Under the pieces are notes generated by a model, which was given only the letters and a program-made list of their open reading frames with translations, did no database searches and was not told the DNA's origin. From JANNXQ01 sp038238555 (GTDB taxonomy: Bacteria > Verrucomicrobiota > Verrucomicrobiia > Chthoniobacterales > Chthoniobacteraceae), in the NCBI GenBank assembly GCA_038238555.1, contig JBBRXP010000072.1:1-26316 (forward strand): a DNA stretch of 26,316 nucleotides, given 5' to 3'. This document shows, piece after piece, positions 17,292 through 24,159 of this stretch. The stretch's first letter is position 1, and each line of letters starts with the position of its first letter. The translations under genes and the position numbers were made by a program.

Positions 17292-18123
17292 ACTTAGCAG
17301 GGAGCTTATTGTCATCCTCGCCGCCGCGGCGTTGTTGCTTTCGGATTCGGGGCAGACTCAAGCTATGAGTCCAGAAACCAATGCTAAACTCGATGCCGCC
17401 TTGCGCGACTGGAGAGTAGTCTCCCCAGCCATTCTCCAAGAGCCGGAAAATGCGGAACTGCTGATGGAACTCAGGAGTCTTGCCAAAGACCCCCGACAGC
17501 AAGTGGCAAGAGTCCCACTGCTTAAACTTGGCGATGCGGACGTTATTCAAAGCTGCTTGAAAGAATATCGGACCGAACATCCGAATTCACGGAGATCCGC
17601 AATGAGTCAGCTCCGAGCGGCCAGCAATCCAGACATCATTCCTTTGCTTGCTAGCGATCTGAGCAGGAATGAGAGCACGACAATGATTTTCTTTGAGGAC
17701 AACGGAATGCTCCCTCTGTCCCTGGCGGCTGCGACGATAATAAAGGCAACCGTCCTCGAAAGTCCGGTATTTTCGCGCGAGGTCAAAGAATGGGCGAGGC
17801 AATTGCCGGCAATGTCCGATGGGCTAAGGGATGGAATGCGAGTCTGGTGGGAAGTCAACAAAGACGCGATTATGCGAAAAGACTATGAGGCAGTGGTGGC
17901 GGCTTTGGCTGTTCACGGTGCGGGCCAACAATCAGCGCCGTCGGTCTCCGCGCCGGCAACTCCTGCACCCATTGTTACTCCACTGCCTTCCGCGTCGCCA
18001 GGGCTGGCGGCGATGCCTGCCACCTCCGTGGCTCCTGTGCCCAAGACAGCGGTGTGGCCGTGGGTTGGAGGGATTTTCGTTTTGGCCGTCACCGCATTCC
18101 TTGTATGGAGACCTCACGCTTAG
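17278..18123 (+). CDS. Secreted helical protein with Pro/Ala linker and C-terminal membrane helix
   Basis: A 281-residue protein starting at GTG 17278, overlapping the protease end by 14 bases in another frame, so the two were probably co-expressed. A signal or anchor segment (ELIVILAAAALLLSDSGQ) opens it. Residues about 35-200 are alpha-helical and possibly HEAT-like (LMELRSLAKDPRQQVARVPL; AMSQLRAASNPDIIPLLASD). A Ser/Pro/Ala-rich linker (SAPATPAPIVTPLPSASPGL) leads to a membrane helix (WPWVGGIFVLAVTAFLVW) and a short cytoplasmic tail RPHA. I do not recognise a named family. It may be an anchor or inhibitor for the neighbouring protease; this is inference from position only. Confidence 0.75.
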   Translation: MTTNKLSRELIVILAAAALLLSDSGQTQAMSPETNAKLDAALRDWRVVSPAILQEPENAELLMELRSLAKDPRQQVARVPLLKLGDADVIQSCLKEYRTEHPNSRRSAMSQLRAASNPDIIPLLASDLSRNESTTMIFFEDNGMLPLSLAAATIIKATVLESPVFSREVKEWARQLPAMSDGLRDGMRVWWEVNKDAIMRKDYEAVVAALAVHGAGQQSAPSVSAPATPAPIVTPLPSASPGLAAMPATSVAPVPKTAVWPWVGGIFVLAVTAFLVWRPHA

Positions 18124-18130
18124 ATTTTGA

Positions 18131-18387
18131 GAGTGCGGGGCCAACTCGCGCTTTGTCTTAAAGATCGCGCCGGTGCCGGGCCAGCCGGGCCAGAAGAACT
18201 TGATCTTCACCCCGCGCTTGAGCGACCGCACTTACTCGGTAACTGCCAAAACCAGCCTGCTGACAGCCGGCAGTTGGAATCCAATCATGAACTTCCTCCA
18301 GAGCGATAACGGCACGGAGCCGCCGTCACCGATCTCAATGCCAGCGGCCCGGCGAAGTTCTACCGCGTCGAGATCACCAAGACGTAG
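18131..18387 (+). pseudogene. Orphan C-terminus of a secreted/surface protein, frameshifted
   Basis: After an in-frame TGA just upstream, the frame reads NSRFVLKIAPVPGQPGQKNL, then IFTPRLSDRTYSVTAKTSLL and TAGSWNPIMNFLQSDNGTE. It then shifts to VTDLNASGPAKFYRVEITKT and a TAG at 18385-18387. The repeat-like ending (TYxVTxKTxL...W, SDNGxE, FYRVEI) is a C-terminal module that I associate with large secreted or autotransporter-type proteins of Verrucomicrobiota; that is from memory. No N-terminal part exists nearby, so this is a leftover. A one-base change near 18320 joins the two frames. Confidence 0.55.
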
Positions 18388-18503
18388 CAAATGCGCGAAG
18401 TGCCGCGCGGCTGGACCTCGAGCATCTCCCAAAAAATGCCGCTTTCCTTCACTTTCGGCGCGAAGGCTTTTCTCTCGGCGATGTATTTGATTTTCGATTT
18501 CAT
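18360..18503 (-). pseudogene. Truncated small ORF of unknown family
   Basis: ATG at 18503 gives MKSKIKYIAERKAFAPKVKE and SGIFWEMLEVQPRGTSRI, a coherent protein-like start with GC-rich third positions. Its last codons run antisense into the orphan surface-protein tail and end at a TAG at 18362-18360. The overlap suggests that the ORF was cut near 18388 when two unrelated pieces were joined. Family not recognised. Alternatively it is a genuine 47-residue gene. Confidence 0.35.
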
Positions 18504-18601
18504 GATGAAACTTCGGGAGCGTGCGGCGGACGCCGCCGGGGTGGCAATCGTGAAAGCGATACGACATTGCCGGACGCTGCGCCCACCGCTACTCTGCGCG
18601 C

Positions 18602-19195
18602 ATGGCGGGCCCACAAGAAAAGCCTTTCATCACTCCCGAAGAATATCTGCGGCTCGAGCGCGCCGCGGAATACAAGAGCGAATACTATGCTGGGGAAATC
18701 TTTTCGATGGCCGGCGGCAGCTCGAGGCACAGCGTGATCATTATGAGCGTCGGCGGCGAACTCCGCAATCTGCTCAAGGGCCATCGCTGCGTTCCGTATG
18801 ACAGCAACCTGCGGATTTTGGTCCCCAGCACTGGTCTCTACACCTACCCCGATGCCTCGGTGATTTGCGGACCGCTGGAATTGGTGGACGCATATGGCGA
18901 GACGGTCGCCAATCCCGCGCTCATCGTCGAAGTGCTCTCCGATTCCAGCGAGGCCTAGGATCGCGGGAAAAAGTTTGCGCACTACCGCACGCTGCCGTCC
19001 TTCGCGGAGTATGTGCTGGTGTCGCAGAAGGAGCCGCTCGTCGAGGTCTTCTTCCGGATGGCGGATGGGACGTGGCAACTCACTCCGGCGCGCGGGCGGG
19101 AGGCCGTGGTGCGACTGCAATCGCTCGGTGTGGAATTGCGGCTGGCGGAGGTGTACGACCGCGTGGAGTTTGCCGAAAGCAGTGCTGGGCTTTAG
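18602..19195 (+). pseudogene. Uma2-family (DUF820) endonuclease gene with an in-frame TAG
   Basis: Uma2 proteins are PD-(D/E)xK-type nuclease-fold proteins, usually about 180-200 residues and often found in many copies; their role is unclear. From ATG 18602 the N-terminal 118 residues are typical: ITPEEYLRLERAAEYKSEYY, AGEIFSMAGGS, YPDASVI with Asp84, and NPALIVEVLSDSSEA with Glu110. Next comes TAG at 18956-18958, then DRGKKFAHYRTLPSFAEYVL in the same frame through to TAG at 19193-19195. The family normally has Tyr at the stop position (AYDRGKK), so one base change (TAT or TAC to TAG) explains it. The final residues, AESSAGL and the stop, lie in a REP-like palindrome, so the native end was replaced as well. 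Recent inactivation is likely; suppression of TAG is possible but unsupported. Confidence 0.85.
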
Positions 19196-19265
19196 CCCGT
19201 GATCGCGGGCGAGCGCGGGAGATCGCCCGACTTGGTGGCGGACTGTGCGAGCTAAAGCACAGCAC
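19182..19265 (+). repeat. REP-like nested palindrome
   Basis: Outer arms GTGCTGGGCTTTAGC (19182-19196) and GCTAAAGCACAGCAC (19251-19265) are inverted copies matching at 14 of 15 positions. Inside lies a second stem, CGGGCGA (19206-19212) with TCGCCCG (19223-19229). The two-tier palindrome resembles REP elements mobilised by RAYT (TnpA-REP) transposases. It supplies the last codons and stop of the Uma2 gene. It is the only copy in the window and no transposase is nearby. Confidence 0.55.
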
Positions 19266-19362
19266 CACTTTTGGCGCACGGATGCGCTGGCATATTTTCG
19301 GCTCCCCATTTCGCGCGCGTTCGCTTTTTCTGCGGACGACAGAGTTCCGAAAAAACTACGCA

Positions 19363-21378
19363 ATGCTCCGTTTCTCTCGCGTTACCGCCCGATTCGCCAT
19401 GGCGTGGATCGCGCTCCTCACATCTCTCGCGTCGGCAGCGCTCAATGAGCAGGAGACCGCGCTCGCGGCGAAGGTGACGTATGATGCCGGCCAGAAAAGG
19501 CCGCACGTGGAGATCGACGCCACGTTGTGCGCAGTCGCGCGCGCGAGAGCGGCGGACATGGCGCGGCGGAATTATTTCGGGCACGTGAATCCGGACGGCG
19601 TCGCGGCTAACTACCTCGTGCGGCAGGCGGGCTATCGGTTGCCGGACACTTATTCCGCAGACCGGGCGGCGAATAATATCGAGTCGATCGCCGCGGGCTA
19701 CACTTCGGTCAGCGAGGTGTGGACGGGATGGATGAATTCGCCCCCTCACAAGACGCACATCCTCGCGCTCGATGCATTCTACCAGCCGCAGACTTCGCTC
19801 GGCGTCGGTTACTACCGGGATTCCAATTCTGAGTACGGTTCTTACTGGGTCATCATCACGGCTCCGCCCGACAAGCCCACGCTCGCCATCGCATCGCCTG
19901 CGGCCGGCGCGCGGCTTTCGTCGGCGCAGGTCGCGGTGAGCGGTGCCACTGGCGGCACGCCGGCGGCGAGCGTGCGAGTGCGTGTGGAGAATGCGTCGGG
20001 CGTCGGCGCTTTCATCACGGCCTCGGGAGTTGCAAACTGGACGGCCACCGTGGGCGGTCTCATTGCCGGCGCGAATACGCTGCGCATCCAGAGCGTGTCG
20101 GACAACGGCTCCGTGCTCCTCGAGTTCACGCGGGCGGTGCGTTACGTCGTCCTCGCGCCGCTCATCGTCGCGATCGAGGGGAACGGTTCAGTCACCAGCG
20201 GCTTTCTAGGAACCAGCCAGCGCGAGCTCAACGCGAATTACTCGATCGCCGCGCGGCCTGCGACCGGCTGGCTCTTTGCGCGCTGGGGCGGCGGCATCGA
20301 AAGCACCGCGGCCACGCTCGTCTTCACCATGAGCAGCGACCTGCAACTCAATGCGCACTTCATCCCCAATCCCTTTTTCACGCGCGCCGGCGGCTACAAT
20401 GGATTGCTCGCCACGGATGCTTTCGCTCACGAGACCGCGGGCTTCATCAAGCTCACCATCACGACGCTCGGCGCATTCAGCGGCAGGCTCACGCTCGGCG
20501 GCGTGGCTTATTCGGTGGCGGGAAAATTCGACGTCGGCGGCGATGCGACGCTGAGCGTGAGGCGCACCAAACTCCCGCCGCTCGCACTCACCTTGCACCT
20601 CGATTTCGACGGCGGCACCGACCGCATCACCGGCGCGGTGAGCGATGGCGAGTTCTCCGCCGCGCTCAGCGCCGATCGCGGCGGCTCGAATGCGTGGACC
20701 GGGCGCTACACTGTCGCGCTTCCCGCCGATCCGCAGAATGCGGATGCGCCGTCGGGTTCGGGCTACTCCACGCTCACCGTCAGCACCGCGGGAGTTGCTG
20801 TGTTCAGCGGTGCGTTGGCCGATGGCACCGCGATAGCCGCGAGCGCCACGGTATCGAGGGACGGTGTGCTCCCGCTTTACTCGCCGCTCTACAGCGCGAA
20901 GGGATCGTTCTTTGCCTCACTCACCCTGCCGGCGCCGGAGGGGGGCGTCATCGCTGGGAGTTATCGCTGGACCAAGCCCGAGCTGCCGAAGAGCCGCATC
21001 CATCCGAGCGCCATCGCGATCGTTAGTCCCATCATCGGCAGCCGCTTCATCGCTCCGCTTTCCACGCAGACGATCCCCACCGTGACTGCGACGCCGGGCA
21101 ATGTGGTGATCGAATTGACAGGCGGCAATCTCGATGGCTTCGCGCAGAGTGCGACGCTCGCGGCAAACAATCGCGTGAGCATCAGCGTTCCGCTGGTGCG
21201 AGGGCTCAACGTGTCGATCAATCGAACGACCGGCCGCTTCACCGGCAGCTTCATCCACCCGGCGATCAAGGCCTGGCGCCGCTTCGATGGCATCCTCCTG
21301 CAAACGCAAAACGCAGGTTACGGCTTTTTCCTCGGCGCGGATGCAGCGGGCTCGGTGAGCATTCGCGCGGCGGAATGA
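19363..21378 (+). CDS. Secreted CAP-domain (SCP-like) protein with C-terminal beta-domains
   Basis: A 671-residue exported protein. ATG 19363 gives MLRFSRVTARFAMAWIALLT, a signal peptide; a longer reading upstream is low-complexity shadow. The CAP domain spans about residues 30-165: RRNYFGHVNPDGVAANYLV, NNIESIAAGYTSVSEVWTGW, MNSPPHKTHIL, then LGVGYYRDSNSEYGSYWVII, the usual order of the four CAP motifs. Next are a short Ig-like region (SPAAGARLSSAQVAVSGATG), an InlB-like B-repeat (NYSIAARPATGWLFARWGGG, then LQLNAHF) and about 300 residues of beta-rich C-terminal domain with repeated GxFSGxL motifs (AFSGRLTLGGVAYSVAGKF; VFSGALADGTAI). No membrane anchor is seen. It probably acts outside the cell or in the periplasm; function unknown. 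Confidence 0.85.
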   Translation: MLRFSRVTARFAMAWIALLTSLASAALNEQETALAAKVTYDAGQKRPHVEIDATLCAVARARAADMARRNYFGHVNPDGVAANYLVRQAGYRLPDTYSADRAANNIESIAAGYTSVSEVWTGWMNSPPHKTHILALDAFYQPQTSLGVGYYRDSNSEYGSYWVIITAPPDKPTLAIASPAAGARLSSAQVAVSGATGGTPAASVRVRVENASGVGAFITASGVANWTATVGGLIAGANTLRIQSVSDNGSVLLEFTRAVRYVVLAPLIVAIEGNGSVTSGFLGTSQRELNANYSIAARPATGWLFARWGGGIESTAATLVFTMSSDLQLNAHFIPNPFFTRAGGYNGLLATDAFAHETAGFIKLTITTLGAFSGRLTLGGVAYSVAGKFDVGGDATLSVRRTKLPPLALTLHLDFDGGTDRITGAVSDGEFSAALSADRGGSNAWTGRYTVALPADPQNADAPSGSGYSTLTVSTAGVAVFSGALADGTAIAASATVSRDGVLPLYSPLYSAKGSFFASLTLPAPEGGVIAGSYRWTKPELPKSRIHPSAIAIVSPIIGSRFIAPLSTQTIPTVTATPGNVVIELTGGNLDGFAQSATLAANNRVSISVPLVRGLNVSINRTTGRFTGSFIHPAIKAWRRFDGILLQTQNAGYGFFLGADAAGSVSIRAAE

Positions 21379-21901
21379 ATCGCGCGGCGGGCGGAACGGC
21401 CGCACGAGGACGGCGGCGCTCCGCACTGGCACATCCATTGCTTGGATCGGGGCTGCACATGTCTCCCACCCACCACAGCGCTCATGCCCGCCGCGACAGC
21501 ATGGAATCGGAATGCGAGACGATGTTTGCGTGCGGCATGAGCAAGGTCGTGCGGCACGGAGAGGATTCTGCTTCCTATCACAGCTTCGGTGAACTGGTGG
21601 AAAAGAGCTGGCCGTGCGGTGAGTGGATCGCACCGCAATCGCGCATCTCCGGCGGCGTCCCGCGCACTCGCTATCGCACCAATGGCCACCGAAGCGGCTC
21701 ATCGCGCAGCGCGTTCATCAAGTCCGGAAACACGGCAGCGCGGACCGACCCGCCGCCTCCGAAGCCGCATGTACGCACATTTCCCGAGCCTCGCGCAGAG
21801 CGCCGGCCGCGATGGCTTCACCTCACGCTCGGTCTCGCGCGGACCCTCCGCCGAAGCTTCGCGCGAGCTCTCGCCGTCACTCACCCCACACACACCATCC
21901 C
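21379..21901. other. 523-base gap with no supportable gene
   Basis: All frames here give Arg/Ser/Pro-rich shadows without domain-like sequence, and no RNA gene, terminator or repeat stands out. It separates the CAP gene from the small coiled-coil ORF and may hold decayed sequence or the promoter of that ORF. Confidence 0.5.
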
Positions 21902-22132
21902 ATGATCACAAGCACCACCCTCGACAAGAACGCGATCCACCAGCGTCTCAACGCGCTGGAACTTTTGATCGACGAACAAGACCGTGAGATCGCCGCGATC
22001 GAAGCGACGCTCAACGCCGCTATCAAACGCCCCGCCCGCCCGCTCGCCGCTGCTGGCAGCCGCACCAATGTCGCGCGTGGAAATGCGGCAGCCGGCGTCC
22101 GCTTCGGCTGCTCACCGGCGCCGCAGGTGTAG
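21902..22132 (+). CDS. Small coiled-coil hypothetical protein (76 aa)
   Basis: ATG 21902 opens MITSTTLDKNAIHQRLNALE, then LLIDEQDREIAAIEATLNAA, a good amphipathic coiled coil of about 40 residues. An Ala/Arg-rich tail follows and ends GVRFGCSPAPQV. No Shine-Dalgarno site is evident. It converges on the minus-strand acidic protein gene at 22161. No family recognised. The helix pattern favours a real gene, the tail less so. Confidence 0.45.
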   Translation: MITSTTLDKNAIHQRLNALELLIDEQDREIAAIEATLNAAIKRPARPLAAAGSRTNVARGNAAAGVRFGCSPAPQV

Positions 22133-22160
22133 GCAGCACCACTCTCTCCGACTTCGCCCC

Positions 22161-22520
22161 TCAGTACTCCTCCGCGGGCGGCTCATCCTGCTCCTCGGTC
22201 AGCGCCTTGGTGAGCGATTCCTGGAACATGAGAAAGCGCTTGGTGACGAAGAGCGGGTCGCGCTGTTCTTCGCTGCCCACGTAGGTCTCGAGGAATTCTT
22301 CGATGGTCTGCTCCTCGTAATCCTCGGGCTCGCCCTGCCAGAGTTTGTCATCAAAGGCGACCTTGTGCGTGGCCTCGAAACAGCAGATGGCCAGCTCGAA
22401 ATCCAGGTCGTCGAATTCATCGCAGAAAAGCTCCGCGATACGCGTGCTGGCATCGCACTGCACCAGGTCGTCGCTGATGAAGTGGACGATGTTGATGAAA
22501 GACGTGGCGTAGTAATTCAT
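22161..22520 (-). CDS. Acidic hypothetical protein (119 aa)
   Basis: MNYYATSFINIVHFISDDLV, then QCDASTRIAELFCDEFDDLD and FELAICCFEATHKVAFDDKL. The C-terminus is strongly acidic (LTEEQDEPPAEEY). It is a soluble, helical, Asp/Glu-rich protein; I do not recognise the family. ATG 22520 gives a natural N-terminus. An alternative ATG at 22550 adds MPHRPPRRNP and would start 5 bases after the upstream gene's stop, a spacing that favours an operon. Both genes and the SGNH hydrolase run on the minus strand in one direction. Confidence 0.65.
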   Translation of the reverse strand: MNYYATSFINIVHFISDDLVQCDASTRIAELFCDEFDDLDFELAICCFEATHKVAFDDKLWQGEPEDYEEQTIEEFLETYVGSEEQRDPLFVTKRFLMFQESLTKALTEEQDEPPAEEY

Positions 22521-22555
22521 GGGATTGCGGCGCGGCGGTCGGTGCGGCATGGCGC

Positions 22556-23080
22556 TTATTTCTTCGCCGCGAGCGCGGTGGTGACGAAGGCGAGGAACTT
22601 TTCCCGTGTCTCTTTCACGAGCGCCGCGGGGCCAGTCATCTTCACAAAGACATCGCCCTCTGGATGCTCGACGATCGCGCCGAGCAGCGCGTAGTCGTTC
22701 ATCGGCGTGGTGGGTCCACCGGGCATGCCGCTGGAGAAGGTGCCTTCGGTGCTGACGAGCGTGACTTTCGCGCCGGCGATTTGCCGCGGCTCGATTTTCG
22801 TCGCACCCTCCGCGCTGTGAAATTGGCCGAGCCAGCGGTCGATGTTTGCCTTCACGCCGCCGCCGCCGCCGGGACCGAAGTGGAAGAAGGTGATGTCCGC
22901 CGCCGCCGAGGCACCGGGGACGCTGAGCTGTGCCTTGCGCATGGGCGACGTGACCTCCACCCACTTCCATTCCGCGGGACGGTGAAAGGTGAATGCGCCA
23001 ACGGTGAAGGCAGCGGGATCGTCGGCGCGAAGCGGGCCGGCGGCGCAGAGCGCGAGCAGAGAAAGGGCGAGGCGTTTCAT
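22556..23080 (-). CDS. Secreted hypothetical protein (174 aa)
   Basis: ATG 23080 gives the signal peptide MKRLALSLLALCAAGPLRAD. The mature part has AFTVGAFTFHRPAEWKWVEV, MRKAQLSVPG, ADITFFHFGPGGGGG, VKANIDRWLGQF and GPTTPMNDYALLGAIVEHPE, ending KFLAFVTTALAAKK. It resembles small periplasmic beta-domain proteins that I have seen in Planctomycetes and Verrucomicrobia, without a known function. Its start lies 53 bases after the SGNH hydrolase stop on the same strand, and the acidic protein follows closely. Confidence 0.75.
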   Translation of the reverse strand: MKRLALSLLALCAAGPLRADDPAAFTVGAFTFHRPAEWKWVEVTSPMRKAQLSVPGASAAADITFFHFGPGGGGGVKANIDRWLGQFHSAEGATKIEPRQIAGAKVTLVSTEGTFSSGMPGGPTTPMNDYALLGAIVEHPEGDVFVKMTGPAALVKETREKFLAFVTTALAAKK

Positions 23081-23132
23081 GGGAGTGCCTTGTGTAGAGG
23101 CGGGTGGCGCGCCGTGCAAGGGCGGGGAACAC

Positions 23133-24101
23133 TCAACGCTCGACGCTCAACTTCCTCCCAATCTCCGCGGCCCTCGCCTGCGCTTCGGTGAGCGGGAGGC
23201 CCGCGGGCACTCCGGGGCGAAGGTGGCCGATCTCGCTCAGCCACGCCTCGCACAGCAGGCGGCCGCGTTTGTGGATCGCGCCGAAGAAAACTTTCCCGCT
23301 GCTCGACTGCGCCCATTCTCCCGCGCGCCACTGCCGGAATTTTTCCGCCCGCGCCGGATCGAGCCCGGCGAGCAAGGCCGTGGCGATGACTTCCTGGCCG
23401 GCGGCATTGGGATGCACGCCGTCTTTGGCGAAGGCAAAGGTCGCGTCCTTCTCGCGCTGCCGTGCGAGCTCGGCCTTCATCGGTCCGTGTACGTCGATCA
23501 CGCGCCAGCCCTCGGCCCGCCGATCCAGCAACCATGCGGCGTAGCGGGCGAGCACTTCGTCGTAGCCCTCGAAAGGCGCGCTCGCGCTCTCCTGCCCCGC
23601 CGGCGCCACGCGTGCGGCGATCGGCACGGAATCGAAAACCGGCGGCGTGAGATGAATGATCTGCGCGCCGGCCGCCGCCGCCTTGTCGCGCAGCCGACGG
23701 ATGCCGTCCTGAAATTTTTTCGCCCACGCGTCGTCGTAGGGTTTGTAGATGCCGTCGTTCATGCCGTAGCAGGCGAAGACGAGGTCCGGCTTGGTCTTTG
23801 CCAGCACGCGGTCGAGCCGCTCGTGCAAGTCGGGGCGTGGAAATTTTCCGCCCGCGTGGCCTTCCTCGGAAAGTCCCGAAACCGTCTCGCTCGAAAGCCC
23901 GCAGTCGATGACCTCAAACTGCCGGTCGGGAAATTGCGTGAAGAGGAACGCCTCGAAACTGTCGATGTATTGGCCAGCGTGCGTGATGCTGTCGCCGAGG
24001 AAAACGACGCGCTTGACGCCAGGGAGAAAATCCTCCGCGGCACGCGCGAGTGAGCCGGACAAGAGGACGAAGCAGCAAAGGATGCGAGAGGCGAGGTGCA
24101 T
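23133..24101 (-). CDS. Secreted SGNH/GDSL-family hydrolase
   Basis: A 322-residue exported esterase-like protein. ATG 24101 gives the signal peptide MHLASRILCCFVLLSGSLAR; longer readings upstream run into the divergent sulfatase start. The SGNH blocks are clear: VVFLGDSITHAG (Ser38), DCGLSSETVSG (the Gly block), CYGMNDGIY (Asn115) and DGVHPN (Asp227, His230). The C-terminus (FRQWRAGEWAQ, GRLLCEAWLSEIGHLRPGVP) is typical of SGNH proteins in polysaccharide-utilisation settings. It is divergent from the sulfatase with 58 bases between starts, and the two probably act on the same substituted carbohydrate, one removing acyl and one removing sulfate groups. That joint role is inference. Confidence 0.9.
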   Translation of the reverse strand: MHLASRILCCFVLLSGSLARAAEDFLPGVKRVVFLGDSITHAGQYIDSFEAFLFTQFPDRQFEVIDCGLSSETVSGLSEEGHAGGKFPRPDLHERLDRVLAKTKPDLVFACYGMNDGIYKPYDDAWAKKFQDGIRRLRDKAAAAGAQIIHLTPPVFDSVPIAARVAPAGQESASAPFEGYDEVLARYAAWLLDRRAEGWRVIDVHGPMKAELARQREKDATFAFAKDGVHPNAAGQEVIATALLAGLDPARAEKFRQWRAGEWAQSSSGKVFFGAIHKRGRLLCEAWLSEIGHLRPGVPAGLPLTEAQARAAEIGRKLSVER

Positions 24102-24108
24102 GGGTCGG

Positions 24109-24136
24109 ATTAGATCGCGGTGTCGATTGATGCCAA
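24109..24136 (-). promoter_or_regulatory. Candidate sigma-70-type promoter for the SGNH hydrolase
   Basis: On the minus strand TTGGCA (24136-24131) and TCTAAT (24114-24109) are separated by 16 bases, each matching the consensus at 5 of 6 positions. Only 7 bases separate the -10 box from the ATG, so the transcript would be nearly leaderless. Found by eye. Confidence 0.3.
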
Positions 24137-24159
24137 GTATGGAGTGCTCATTCACAGTC

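Noticed and set aside
18956..18958. TAG read as pyrrolysine in Uma2
   Set aside because: No pyrrolysine system is visible and the family has an ordinary tyrosine here; a point mutation is simpler.
18865..19362. Extended N-terminus for the CAP protein
   Set aside because: The extension overlaps the Uma2 gene and the REP-like element out of frame; the signal peptide begins at 19363.
20917..21702. 261-codon minus-strand open frame below the CAP gene
   Set aside because: Cys/Arg/Pro-rich, no recognisable pattern, largely antisense to the CAP protein.
22521..23132. 323-residue fusion reading for the acidic protein
   Set aside because: The upstream part is the wrong frame of the secreted protein gene and is Arg-rich.
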